Shown: positions 44,294-53,519, numbered from the stretch's first letter. The stretch is 64,000 nucleotides of DNA from CAZHYV01 sp964537055 (GCA_964537055.1 CAZHYV010000005.1:124001-188000), one strand, 5' to 3'. The notes: generated from the sequence alone by a model not told the origin. Numbers and translations: made by a program.

Positions 44294-44392
44294 GCGTGAG
44301 GCAACGCTACCAAATTTTTCTTAGGAAGGCTAGGGGTCTTGCATAAGGAAACCACATTGCCCGTTGGGAAGATGTAGAACCTACCCTTCGTT

Positions 44393-45580
44393 CTACTTCT
44401 TAGACTCTTGCTGAGGATTGGGTTTAGATAGGTCGCTAAAGAAGAGACAATCGCTATGTTTCTCGGGTCTTGGGCATGTTGGTTTACTGCCGCTCACCCA
44501 AGTCATGTACAATCCTGAGATAGAAGGAAGCCCTCCATCGGGGTCCATGATCTCCTTGGTTTGTGTCACAGGATGGTAGAGGGGAACTGGTCCATCCCCC
44601 AATTTCTTCCATGTGACACCTGCTGGAGAAATACGCGGAAAATCGTATCGGAATGGAGGCAGCGAGTCTAGGTTTGCTTTTGCCAGCTCCTTTCCTTCCT
44701 GCGTTTCTGCATTGTACAAATAAACGCCCCCTGAGTTGAAGTGGAGGCTGGTCTTCCAGACAATGTAAGGCCAAGCTATCTCAGGCTGGGACGCTTCTTT
44801 GGTATGGCTTAGCTGGGTGTGTTTGCCCGTTTCTATTTCGTAAAGATGCACATCGCTATCGACAATCCCTTGAAAATACTCCTTCCTCAGGTCAACCAGG
44901 CTATACACCAACCGCTCTCCTTCCAGGGCAACATGATCAATCTCAAAGTCAGGAGGCACCTCAAACAAGGTCTTGGTCTTTCGTGTAGGGATGTCAAAGA
45001 GCATCACTGCATTGCGCCGACGTTTCAGTGGATCTAAGTACTCATCCACCCAGACAACCTTGTTTCCATAGATCGTACCAAAGGGACCGACTTCATTCTC
45101 TACCCGTCCGATTTGGACTTTACCCACAAACAGCTGTTTTCCGGTTTTGAGGTTGAGGAGGGTAAACTCATGATGGGTCGTTACCAGCAGGATCCAATCT
45201 CCAGAGATAGCATGGTATCCTATCACACGAGGTTCTCTTCTTTTGTCAAGGAGGATCCGTTCTTTAAGAACGGGCTCAGTGAAATTGATCAGGCAAATCG
45301 TATTCGGACCCGTTTTACTATGGGCTTTGAGTTTGCACCAATAGATGAATTCTCCTCGGCTCGAAACCTCTCCGTAAAGGTGCTCATCCATATGGGGGGT
45401 CGTCGCAACCATCCAGGCAGCATAGGGTCGGTTTTGGATGGGCGTAGCTCGAATGGGTGAAGAAGCAAACCCTTTCCAGTATGAGTGGAAAGAAGGCTTT
45501 GCATCAGACATTTCAGCTGAAATAAAAAACGTAACAACGCTACAGATAACATACATCACTACGATTCGTTGTATTCTCAT
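44393..45580 (-). CDS. exported TolB-like beta-propeller protein
   Basis: 395 residues. The start at 45580 (MRIQRIVVM) is preferred to 45613 because AAGGAAGG is correctly spaced before it and the signal peptide then begins properly; cleavage is likely after SDA. The mature protein contains repeated beta units of the TolB/WD40-like type (WILLVTTHHEFTLLNLKTGK, IYGNKVVWVDEYLD, YIVWKTSLHFNSGGVYLYNAE). Two cysteines close the C-terminus (CPRPEKHSDC). Such propellers bind proteins or glycans. It starts 14 bases after the peptidase gene, so the two form an operon. Confidence 0.72.
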   Translation of the reverse strand: MRIQRIVVMYVICSVVTFFISAEMSDAKPSFHSYWKGFASSPIRATPIQNRPYAAWMVATTPHMDEHLYGEVSSRGEFIYWCKLKAHSKTGPNTICLINFTEPVLKERILLDKRREPRVIGYHAISGDWILLVTTHHEFTLLNLKTGKQLFVGKVQIGRVENEVGPFGTIYGNKVVWVDEYLDPLKRRRNAVMLFDIPTRKTKTLFEVPPDFEIDHVALEGERLVYSLVDLRKEYFQGIVDSDVHLYEIETGKHTQLSHTKEASQPEIAWPYIVWKTSLHFNSGGVYLYNAETQEGKELAKANLDSLPPFRYDFPRISPAGVTWKKLGDGPVPLYHPVTQTKEIMDPDGGLPSISGLYMTWVSGSKPTCPRPEKHSDCLFFSDLSKPNPQQESKK

Positions 45581-45594
45581 AGCAACCTTCCTTT

Positions 45595-46788
45595 CTACCA
45601 AAGAACATTCCATTTTCTTTCTACCGTGCCCCCCTTCCCATTGTTCGATTCTAAATCAGCAACGACTGTATTGACATCTACGGTCTCAGTGAGCTTCTTC
45701 CCGTCCCGCTTACGACTACTTTCACGAAAATAGAAAAAAGCGGAGTCATCCTTGCCGTTGTAGGAGCCTCGGTAACCGATAAGAAGAATGTAGTGATTCC
45801 TTTTCCAATCTGGTCGGGTTTCATCGTAGTGATAAATAAAACCTGGAAACACATATTTTTCATTTTTCGGTGTTTGGTTAATTAGTGCAAGCACAGGCTG
45901 GTTGTGTACCGTAACATCCTGAACCACTCTTCCGATCAATCGTGCCGCGTTATTCGATGTCTTCCGCCCAATCAGATCGCCCACGTAAGGTTCTTGCTGA
46001 AGACGAAGGTCCGCATAACTTTCGCAGGTGTTTCTTGCTGTGGTCACCTGAGTATACTGGGATGCTCGATAAAGGTATTTATTGAGGAAATTTAAGATGG
46101 GCGCAAGAGCTGTACCGCCACCTCGATTACAATCGCCTGTACTTAAGGCCTCGGCAATGTCTTTTTGGAAAAGGTCGACTCCAAAGTGATACATGATCAT
46201 TTGGACTGCAGCGGGACCACACCAATTATCGCAGAGCTGCTCGAATCTTGTAAATTCTCTAAGGTGACTATGGAGAATCACTGAAGGATCGCTCTCGCTG
46301 GAGATCAAACGAACGTCTTTTGGATAGGTTACCTTGTAGTCAGAAGAGACGGCCTCCTCCTTTCGCGCAAGAAGGTAGGGTTGGTGAACGTGAACATCGT
46401 AAGAAGCCGTCATGATTTGGTTGGAGAGAGGATTATCTCTCATCTCTTCCATCTTAGCAGCAAGCCGCAGATCGTTCGATTCATAATCGACGGTAGGATC
46501 ACAGTACCCGTCGGGGATAGCATTTTCCCCTACCGAACCCTCGCATGCTGGATTTTTCTCTAACCAAGGCATTTTTTCAAGCGTAGTTGCAATGAGCTCT
46601 TTTTGGCTCATTTGGTTAAACCCTGATTCCTGAGAATCTTCTGAGTTCTCGTCCTCTGGGTCTCCTTTCTGGTTCGAAGCCAACCGATCATTTTCCTTCG
46701 TGCCCTCTGTATCATCCACAGGTTCTAAAGGACCACAGCACAGGCTAAAGACAATCAGACTTCCAATGAGATGCATCACTCGTTTCAT
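45595..46788 (-). CDS. lipoprotein with C39-type papain-like cysteine peptidase domain
   Basis: 397 residues. The lipobox SLCC (residues 15-18) is followed by an acidic linker of about 60 residues. The catalytic domain spans about 180-345: Cys190 in CDNWCGPAAVQMIMYHFG and His332 in RNHYILLIGYRG, the layout of Peptidase_C39_2. Two more cysteines lie at 220 and 255. It should act at the cell envelope or surface on peptides or cross-linked proteins; the substrate is unknown. AAAGGAGG precedes the ATG. The propeller gene follows after 14 bases. Confidence 0.8.
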   Translation of the reverse strand: MKRVMHLIGSLIVFSLCCGPLEPVDDTEGTKENDRLASNQKGDPEDENSEDSQESGFNQMSQKELIATTLEKMPWLEKNPACEGSVGENAIPDGYCDPTVDYESNDLRLAAKMEEMRDNPLSNQIMTASYDVHVHQPYLLARKEEAVSSDYKVTYPKDVRLISSESDPSVILHSHLREFTRFEQLCDNWCGPAAVQMIMYHFGVDLFQKDIAEALSTGDCNRGGGTALAPILNFLNKYLYRASQYTQVTTARNTCESYADLRLQQEPYVGDLIGRKTSNNAARLIGRVVQDVTVHNQPVLALINQTPKNEKYVFPGFIYHYDETRPDWKRNHYILLIGYRGSYNGKDDSAFFYFRESSRKRDGKKLTETVDVNTVVADLESNNGKGGTVERKWNVLW

Positions 46789-47105
46789 GGCAGATCCTCC
46801 TTTGAGTCAATGAGTTCCTATTACGTTTGAAAGAAAACGTAGAAATGGGCTCCCTGATGCGAGAGAAGAAAACGGATTTAACGAAATCGACTGTAGATGT
46901 ATACTTCCCAAAAAGGACCAGAATCACTCTGGAAGTATACCTGGAAGAAGAAAAAGGCAAGAAAAATCAAAAGGATCTAGCGGGGCACGTTTGAATTGAG
47001 CATCAAGCTCGATGCCCGTTCAGCCGCCTCATCAGCATTTGCAAGGTGATGTCACTACAGCTTCTCAAAAAGGTAGACGAGGCGCTTGTTGTTAATTCCA
47101 TACGT
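46789..47105. other. intergenic region with a perfect 10-bp inverted repeat
   Basis: 317 bases between the DUF4143 ATPase stop and the C39 peptidase start. It contains GTATACTTCC at 46899-46908 and its exact reverse complement GGAAGTATAC at 46931-46940, a 22-base loop between them. There is no T-run on either strand. The position, about 110 bases upstream of the peptidase start, fits an operator or an inverted recombination site. No open frame of note is present. Confidence 0.6.
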
Positions 47106-48263
47106 CTAATATTTCTTCAATTCGTCTAAGAAAAAATCTTGGTAAGGGATAAGTAAGGTAGATTCTGGAAATTGCTGTCTCGTCGATCCAGTGTAAACAA
47201 AATACCGTTTGAGAGGCCTGTGCGCCACCTCTTCAAGGGACTTCATACCTCGAAGATCAAGTTGGGAAAATGACCTTCCAAATTTGCATTCCACCCCAAC
47301 TAACACTTTTCCAGTATCTATGACGCAATCGACCTCTGCTCCGCCTGCACTTCGATAGCTGCTAATCTTCCAGGATTTTCGATGAGCACGTTGAAAATAC
47401 AAACATTGTAAAATCATCCATTGCTCAAAGAGATGGCCTTTCTCAATGGCCGAGGGGGGATTTTTGTGTAGCCCTAAAAGAGCATTCCGTACCCCCAGAT
47501 CAAAAAAGACAAACCGATCTTTTTGACTCACTCGACGAGAAGATTGTTTTGGATGAAATGAAGGGATACGAAAAGCAATGAAGGTATCTTCAAGAATAGA
47601 GAAAAAACGTCGGATCGTCTCCTTAGGAATTTCAGAGTCATTGGCAAGCTTCGAATAGTTGATCCACTGACCACTCGCCTCTGCAGCTACGTCTAAAAAC
47701 CGAGAGTAAGCACCTAATTCGCGGGTTAAGGCCTCGGCCATGATTTCTTCTCGCAGATAAGTTGTAGCATAGCTCTCGAGAATTTCCAGTTGTTCCTTGG
47801 GGTCTAAATAAATTCCCGGAAGAGATCCAGTCTGTAACACATCCTCTAACAGAAAAGGCTCTGTCATCTCCTCCAACATGAGGGGATCTAAATATTCCAA
47901 GATTAATCTCCCGGGAAGCAGATTGGCTCCATCCCGTCTTAGTTTGCGCGCACTTGATCCAGTTAAAACGAACCTATGCCCTTTTTTGGCATCGATTAAC
48001 AATTGGACAACATTCAACAGACGGGGAACCCTTTGAATCTCATCGATCACAATTAATTTTGGGGTGGAAAATGCCTCGATTTCTCGCTTTAGGCGGCTTG
48101 GATCTTTCGCGTAGCTCACCAGCAAAGATTCATCGGAGAAATTCAAATATAAATCAGGATCTAACGCCTGAACCAGAGTAGACTTACCAACTTGTCTTGC
48201 CCCTAAGAGGAGGACATTTTTTTCTTGTTTAAGTAATCGATGGAAAAGCACTCTGTCTATCAT
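47106..48263 (-). CDS. AAA_14/DUF4143 ATPase
   Basis: 385 residues. Walker A LLGARQVGKSTLVQ, Walker B LIVIDEIQRVP and sensor-like VLTGSSARKLRRDG define the AAA_14 ATPase domain. The C-terminal DUF4143 domain has winged-helix character and ends with EVDCVIDTGKVLVGVECKFG, a PD-(D/E)XK-like motif. This large bacterial family is of unknown role, often horizontally spread and variable between strains. The start ATG lies nine bases downstream of a palindrome (see 48272-48313), which replaces the usual ribosome-binding site. Confidence 0.88.
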   Translation of the reverse strand: MIDRVLFHRLLKQEKNVLLLGARQVGKSTLVQALDPDLYLNFSDESLLVSYAKDPSRLKREIEAFSTPKLIVIDEIQRVPRLLNVVQLLIDAKKGHRFVLTGSSARKLRRDGANLLPGRLILEYLDPLMLEEMTEPFLLEDVLQTGSLPGIYLDPKEQLEILESYATTYLREEIMAEALTRELGAYSRFLDVAAEASGQWINYSKLANDSEIPKETIRRFFSILEDTFIAFRIPSFHPKQSSRRVSQKDRFVFFDLGVRNALLGLHKNPPSAIEKGHLFEQWMILQCLYFQRAHRKSWKISSYRSAGGAEVDCVIDTGKVLVGVECKFGRSFSQLDLRGMKSLEEVAHRPLKRYFVYTGSTRQQFPESTLLIPYQDFFLDELKKY

Positions 48264-48271
48264 GCAGGTAA

Positions 48272-48313
48272 TTTACCAGGTAAACGACCCACATGCAAGA
48301 CAAACGTTTACCT
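48272..48313. promoter_or_regulatory. palindromic operator cluster before the DUF4143 ATPase gene
   Basis: TTTACC-A-GGTAAA at 48272-48284 is a perfect 13-bp palindrome ending nine bases before the start codon. AGGTAAACG (48278-48286) is also matched exactly by CGTTTACCT at 48305-48313, and AGGTAA recurs at 48266-48271. Four half-sites of one hexamer (GGTAAA/TTTACC) in about 50 bases look like a repressor operator. Confidence 0.5.
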
Positions 48314-48518
48314 ATAGGAATATTCAGGTTTAAACGTTTGATTTGTAGAAGGAAAAGCTTTCCTGAGGGGGCCAGAAACAAAGATTGTCGGAACGATTGA
48401 AAAAAAGAGGTTCTCTGGTTCTTGCCTAATGTGGTTAATAATAGTTTCGGCACAGTGATAGAAGATATATTCGCTAATTCGAAAGAGAGCACAGCGGCAC
48501 CCCTATAGCATACCCGTA

Positions 48519-48845
48519 TTACACGGATTGAGCTTCGCCGCCTGAACCGCTTGCATGCATGTAGCGCCTTCGTAAATCGAAAAGCACTTCGTCGATAAGC
48601 TGCTGCTCACTATGGGTGAGGTTGCCCCTTGTTTTCTCTCGCAACATCCCGATAATCTCAATGGATTGTTTGGCCAAGGGCAAATCTATAGAGCTCGGCT
48701 CTTCCTCAGAAATCGATTCTCCTAAGTGGAGGAGTGCCGAGGTAGCAAGTGAAGCGATCAATGTACCAAAGTCCATTTCCCCCTCGAGCGGGACCGATTT
48801 ATCTGAGGGAACAGAATCAAACTTTTTATCCGATAACTGGCTCAT
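48519..48845 (-). CDS. DUF1844 domain-containing protein
   Basis: 108 residues. The core MDFGTLIASLATSALLHLGE, then LPLAKQSIEIIGMLREKTRGNLT, and LIDEVLFDLRRRYM, match the DUF1844 family, which is widespread in delta-proteobacterial and planctomycete lineages, of unknown function, and mostly helical. The ATG overlaps the stop of the acidic protein gene by four bases. It appears to be the last gene of the gyrA-led minus-strand run. Confidence 0.85.
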   Translation of the reverse strand: MSQLSDKKFDSVPSDKSVPLEGEMDFGTLIASLATSALLHLGESISEEEPSSIDLPLAKQSIEIIGMLREKTRGNLTHSEQQLIDEVLFDLRRRYMHASGSGGEAQSV

Positions 48846-49159
48846 TCCTCGTCCTCTTCATCTTCATCAGAGAATTCATCTTGCTCAAACTGAAAATCAT
48901 CGTCGTCACTTAAATCTTCTTCGTCATTATCCAGCGCAGTGGCATTCCTAGCTAACGGAGACTCTTCTTCATAACTTGGGTAGGATTCACTCATAGTGTG
49001 TGCCTCAGCAAAGGGAGTGCACACGGTTGCTTTCTCAGATACATCCTCTAAGCCATCAAGGTAGGTCTGATATTCTTGAGGAGTTACCTCACCCCGACGC
49101 ATTTTGTGTTCGATCAACCGCACATCCCAAAAGGGCAATTCCTGTTTTGTACTTAGCAT
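48842..49159 (-). CDS. small protein with extremely acidic tail
   Basis: 105 residues, of no named family. The first 45 residues (PFWDVRLIEHKMRRGEVTPQEY, then YLDGLEDVSEKA) form a basic, helical head. The last 30 are almost all Asp and Glu (DNDEEDLSDDDDFQFEQDE and beyond). The head-plus-acidic-tail design resembles that of proteins binding nucleic acids or basic partners. It is coupled to the DUF1844 gene by an ATGA overlap and follows the CDP-alcohol transferase by 53 bases. Conserved pairing with DUF1844 in related lineages is my recollection, not checked. Confidence 0.75.
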   Translation of the reverse strand: MLSTKQELPFWDVRLIEHKMRRGEVTPQEYQTYLDGLEDVSEKATVCTPFAEAHTMSESYPSYEEESPLARNATALDNDEEDLSDDDDFQFEQDEFSDEDEEDEE

Positions 49160-49212
49160 AGATTATTCATTTAAACGGACTTTGGCTTTCTGTCAACCGA
49201 GAAGCGTCATAT

Positions 49213-49995
49213 TCAAGCTTCTTTTGGGCGCCTTCCTAAAAGAAGAAGTACCGATACGCTGGCGCGACCCAAATAAAGAAGATGGGCACCCAAATAAGGC
49301 AGAAGAAACCATTCGATCCGACCAAGCAGCGCGGGAAGAAAAAACCAAGAGGGGTAGTTAATCACCGAACGACCAACCCATTCGCAAGCCGCAATGATCC
49401 TTTGTAGCACCGAACGCTTTTGAGAAAGGCCTGGTGAAGGATTCCCTTGCGGATCTTTATTCCCTTGCTGGGTTTTTGCATAAGCCAGGTACTCGGGACG
49501 GCGCATGAAGGTTGTCATCGCGATGCCTATCGCAGCCACCGCCACTCCGCCAAGGCCAAGGGTCAACCAGCACAAAGCCTCCCTGGGAGAAGATCGTTCC
49601 ACCTGCTGCCAGGCAAGCCGGCCCGCCACCGAAGCGACCAAGGTGACAGCCTTCACCTCATCCATAAAAAAATCAAGCAGCCCCCCGATGGTTGAGGAGG
49701 AACCCCGGATCCGCGCTAGTTGCCCATCTGTACAATCAAGAATAAATGCAAACTGTAGTAAAAGAGTTGCGAGCACAAGGCCAAGATACCCTCGAAGAAA
49801 GAGCAACGAAGCGTCCGCACACAGTGCCATAAGCAAAGACAGAAACGTAACCTGGTTGGGCGTGATTTTCGTATTTTTCAGAAGATACACAAGAGCAGCA
49901 GCCGGTGGACGGCAGACCCATTGGTTAAAAAGGAAGTCGCTCGGTTTGTTGGTTTGACGGTAAATGGCTTTGATTTCTTGAAAAGCTCTCCCCAT
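49213..49995 (-). CDS. CDP-alcohol phosphatidyltransferase-family membrane enzyme
   Basis: 260 residues with several membrane helices. The catalytic motif is complete: Asp87, Asp90-Gly91, Ala94-Arg95, Gly104, Asp108 and Asp112, in DCTDGQLARIRG followed by GGLLDFFMDE. The family joins a CDP-linked group to an alcohol to make a phospholipid or polyol phosphodiester. The acceptor (glycerol phosphate, inositol, serine or another) cannot be read. The ATG follows the gyrA TAG directly with no gap, so translation is coupled to gyrA. Confidence 0.88.
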   Translation of the reverse strand: MGRAFQEIKAIYRQTNKPSDFLFNQWVCRPPAAALVYLLKNTKITPNQVTFLSLLMALCADASLLFLRGYLGLVLATLLLQFAFILDCTDGQLARIRGSSSTIGGLLDFFMDEVKAVTLVASVAGRLAWQQVERSSPREALCWLTLGLGGVAVAAIGIAMTTFMRRPEYLAYAKTQQGNKDPQGNPSPGLSQKRSVLQRIIAACEWVGRSVINYPSWFFLPALLGRIEWFLLPYLGAHLLYLGRASVSVLLLLGRRPKEA

Positions 49996-52710
49996 CTATG
50001 GCGCTTCTCCATCTGCCACATCCTCATCGTCCTCGTCAGACTCATCGGACAGATCTTCCTCGGGCTCGTTAATCACTTCAATCTCATCGGTTGCATCTTT
50101 CACCTCTGGATTGGCAGAGAGCTCGTCGGAAGGAGCATTTCCATTGCCAATGAATTCACCTAATACCTCTGCGGCAACCACACGATGGCTGTTCGTTAGC
50201 CTGATCAAGCGGACCCCTTGTGTATTTCTCGACTGCACTGGAATCCCTCGGCCCCGGATCCGGATGACGGTTCCCGTACTTGTCACCAGCATCAGATCGT
50301 CGGTATCATAAATCACATGGACACCCACCACTTTACCGTTTCTCTCGTTGGTTTTTAAGGTAATGACTCCTTGGCTGCCCCTGCCCTTGATTGGATAATC
50401 TGCAGCCTTCGTGCGTTTTCCGTAACCACGCTCGCTAATGGTCAGCAGCGTAGTGGGTAAATCTCGATCAAGCACTTCAAGAGCAACAACGTCATCCCCT
50501 GCCCGCAGACGGATTCCCCGAACCCCACGAGCCTGCCTGCTTAAGGGGCGGACGCTCTCTTCCTTAAACCGAGCCACTCGACCTAAGCTTGTACATAGAG
50601 CCAGGTCCATCTGCCCGTTGGTCAGACGCGCCCCGATCATCGAGTCGCCCTCGTCAATCGATAGGGCAATAATTCCACTGGAACGTATGGAGGAAAAGGC
50701 TTCCAGCTCTGTCTTTTTAATCACCCCTTTTCGAGTTGCCATGACCACGTACTTTCCAGGATCAAACGCGGGAAGCGGCAACATCTCGACAACCTTCTCT
50801 TCCGGCTGAAGTTGAAGAACGTTCACCAAAGCCTTGCCTCGAGAAGTTCGCGAGCCTTCGGGGAGCTCAAAAATACGCTTACTGTAAGCACGCCCTCGGT
50901 TGGTAAAGAGCAAGACATAGTCATGCGTCGAGGCGCAAAATACCCGGCGAATCAGGTCCTCTTCCTTGGTCGCAGCGCCGATCACCCCTCTGCCCCCTCG
51001 TTGTTGGGCACGGTATTCAGATAACGAAGCCCGACGAATGTAGCCTTCTCGCGATAGAGTGACCACCATAGGTTCCTCGGCAATCAGCTCTTCTAGCGAG
51101 ATTTCACTCTGCTGATCGATAATCTCTGTACCTCGCTTGTCAGCAAAGTCTTTACGCAGAGTCTCAAGCTCTGAAATAATCACGTCATTGAGCTTTTTCT
51201 CATCTCCCAAGATCATTTTGAGCTCGGCAATCAATTCGCATAGCTCGCGGAACTCGGCAAGGAGTTTGTCCCGCTCAAGACCCGTTAGTCGCTGAAGACG
51301 CATCTCCAAGATGGCTTTTACCTGGGGCTCTGTCAGATAAGAGACATTTCCATGAATCCTTTCATCAATTTCTACTTGAGGCCTTCCCGCACGGACCAGA
51401 AACTCTGCAAGACCAGGAAGCGGCTCGCGCAGAAGCGCCTCTTTTGCCTCCTCAGGATCTTTGGCCGCTCGAATGAGCTCAATGATTCGATCGATGTTCT
51501 CAATCGCAAGCCCAAGACCCTCGACAATTTCAAGACGGGCCTCGGCCTGTCCTAGCTCGTACCTTGTTCTTCTGGTAACGACTTCTCGACGGTGTAATAG
51601 AAACTCTTGCAAAGCTTGACGAAGGTTTAATACACGCGGACGACCATCCACAATCGCCAGCATGATGATCCCAAAACTTACCTGCAAGCTGGTCTGGTTG
51701 TACAAATGGTTTAGAACCACCTGAGGAATCGCGTCGCGCTTTAGGGCAATGACAAGACGCATTCCTTCTCGAGAAGACTCGTTTCTTAGTTCTGAGATGC
51801 CTTCAATTTTCTTTTCTCTGACCAACTCGGCCAGCCTCTCAAGAATCCGATTTGGATTGACCTGATAAGGAATTTCCGTCACTACAATTTGCGTGCGGTC
51901 GCTCTTTTTGATTTCTTCAATTTCTGTACGTGCACGAAGCACGATTTGACCTCGGCCTGTTTCGTACGCTTGCTTGATCCCTTTACGTCCATAAATAAAA
52001 CCACGCGTCGGAAAGTCTGGACCGGGAATATACTCCATTAAATCAGCAATGGTGAGGTCTGGATTTTTTGCAAGTGCAATGGAGGCATCTAGCACCTCCC
52101 CAAGGTTGTGCGGAGGAATGTTCGTTGCCATACCAACGGCAATTCCGGTGGCTCCATTGATGAGCAGATTGGGAACGATGGTTGGAAGAACGGTAGGTTC
52201 CTGCTCTTTATCGTCGAAATTGGGAACAAAATCTACTGTGTCTTTTTCAAGATCGGACAATAAAAACTCTGAGATCCGTCGCAATCGGCACTCGGTGTAC
52301 CGATAGGCGGCAGCCGAGTCACCTTCGATCGAACCGAAATTTCCCTGGCCATCAACTAGTGGGTACCTAAGGTTCCAGTCTTGTGCCATTCGCACCAGCG
52401 CATCATACACAGAAGCATCCCCATGCGGATGGTACTTTCCAAGGACGTCCCCAACCACACGAGCACACTTAACATACGGCCGATTGTAAGTGTTGTTAAG
52501 CTGCTTCATTCCGTACAAAATACGTCGGTGTACTGGTTTTAGCCCATCTCTTGCATCTGGAAGCGCGCGCGCAATAATCACGCTCATCGCATAGTCGATA
52601 AACGACGAGCGCATTTCATCAACAATCTGGTGGGCACTTATGTTGGATGGAAGATTTGATGAAGAGGTTGCTTGAAGATCATCTTCGGAGTTCGATTGAA
52701 CTTGGGTCAT
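49996..52710 (-). CDS. gyrA: DNA gyrase subunit A
   Basis: Breaks and rejoins DNA during negative supercoiling with GyrB. The N-terminal core has SVIIARALPDARDGLKPVHRR and the catalytic Tyr138 in YRYTE. The quinolone-determining region reads HPHGDASVYD: the position equal to E. coli Ser83 is Ala99, next to Ser100. The GyrA box is QQRGGRG, which marks gyrase rather than topoisomerase IV. The C-terminal beta-pinwheel is followed by an acidic tail (EEDLSDESDEDDEDV). 904 residues is close to family length. It leads a run with the CDP-alcohol transferase gene. Confidence 0.97.
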   Translation of the reverse strand: MTQVQSNSEDDLQATSSSNLPSNISAHQIVDEMRSSFIDYAMSVIIARALPDARDGLKPVHRRILYGMKQLNNTYNRPYVKCARVVGDVLGKYHPHGDASVYDALVRMAQDWNLRYPLVDGQGNFGSIEGDSAAAYRYTECRLRRISEFLLSDLEKDTVDFVPNFDDKEQEPTVLPTIVPNLLINGATGIAVGMATNIPPHNLGEVLDASIALAKNPDLTIADLMEYIPGPDFPTRGFIYGRKGIKQAYETGRGQIVLRARTEIEEIKKSDRTQIVVTEIPYQVNPNRILERLAELVREKKIEGISELRNESSREGMRLVIALKRDAIPQVVLNHLYNQTSLQVSFGIIMLAIVDGRPRVLNLRQALQEFLLHRREVVTRRTRYELGQAEARLEIVEGLGLAIENIDRIIELIRAAKDPEEAKEALLREPLPGLAEFLVRAGRPQVEIDERIHGNVSYLTEPQVKAILEMRLQRLTGLERDKLLAEFRELCELIAELKMILGDEKKLNDVIISELETLRKDFADKRGTEIIDQQSEISLEELIAEEPMVVTLSREGYIRRASLSEYRAQQRGGRGVIGAATKEEDLIRRVFCASTHDYVLLFTNRGRAYSKRIFELPEGSRTSRGKALVNVLQLQPEEKVVEMLPLPAFDPGKYVVMATRKGVIKKTELEAFSSIRSSGIIALSIDEGDSMIGARLTNGQMDLALCTSLGRVARFKEESVRPLSRQARGVRGIRLRAGDDVVALEVLDRDLPTTLLTISERGYGKRTKAADYPIKGRGSQGVITLKTNERNGKVVGVHVIYDTDDLMLVTSTGTVIRIRGRGIPVQSRNTQGVRLIRLTNSHRVVAAEVLGEFIGNGNAPSDELSANPEVKDATDEIEVINEPEEDLSDESDEDDEDVADGEAP

Positions 52711-52786
52711 CGGTTTTTACATACCGCAAATCTTGGAAAACAGCAATCCTTTGCAACCGAAAACCACCAACTTCCTAAGAAAGTGG

Positions 52787-53257
52787 CTATTCCGTCAATC
52801 GAATTGGTTTACGGTCGCCTGGGCCAAATGCAGTCCCTTGGACATCAGCGTCAGCCTTGACAAAGAAATCAGACTTCTCTCCCCCTGCAAATGCACCCAG
52901 CTTTCCAAGGGCGCCTAACGCACCGCCTTTTTCTTTCAATTCATCGTTGTTTGATTTAATGAGCTCAAACGGAACGGTAAACTCCACGCTTTTGGACTCG
53001 CCCGTTTTTATTTCAAACCCTGGTAGTTTGATTGTCCCTAACTGGAAGGTCTTCCGGGTTTTTTCTTCACCACGGCCTGTTTGCCATTCTTCTTCGACAA
53101 TGATCTTAATCTCTTTTACTATCTGATCACTTTTCGATGTGATATGGAGTTGTCCTTGGATTTGCGTATCTTTCTTACCTACGGTCGACGGAATTTGCAG
53201 CTCCAATTTTACTCCACCAATCCCAAGCCATTGTTTTACTTTCCCCCAAAAAGACAT
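52787..53257 (-). CDS. Spo0M-like arrestin-fold protein
   Basis: 156 residues. The N-terminus MSFWGKVKQWLGIGGVKLEL and the beta-rich body (IQGQLHITSKSDQIVKEIKI, ETGESKSVEFTVPFEL-type strands) match the layout of the Spo0M/arrestin-like family, which in Bacillus influences sporulation and elsewhere has no set role. The end, VKADADVQGTAFGPGDRKPI, fits the family terminal strand. A glycine-rich loop (KGGALGALGKLGAFAGGEKS) is inserted in the second half. It lies 76 bases upstream of gyrA on the same strand. Confidence 0.6.
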   Translation of the reverse strand: MSFWGKVKQWLGIGGVKLELQIPSTVGKKDTQIQGQLHITSKSDQIVKEIKIIVEEEWQTGRGEEKTRKTFQLGTIKLPGFEIKTGESKSVEFTVPFELIKSNNDELKEKGGALGALGKLGAFAGGEKSDFFVKADADVQGTAFGPGDRKPIRLTE

Positions 53258-53519
53258 ACGTTTCTCCTTATTCTTAAATTTTACGAAAAGCTCACTCCAT
53301 CACAAAATACCGAAAAAAACAAATTTTAACGCGCTTAGGAGCGATGGCACGAAGTCCTATATCGTGCGATATCCCTCCTAAGTGCCCCAGCGCCTTCCGT
53401 GGTACCAAACCCCCACATGAACGGACGAGTTGTCTTTTTGCAGCATCATGGTATGTTTTGGAATGTTCCATACACTGGGATGGACAAAATCTTACTAACT
53501 TTTATTTTGGAGGTTGCTA

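Noticed and set aside
48272..53000. Replication origin near gyrA
   Set aside because: No cluster of DnaA boxes or AT-rich unwinding region is visible, and dnaA, dnaN and gyrB are absent from the window.
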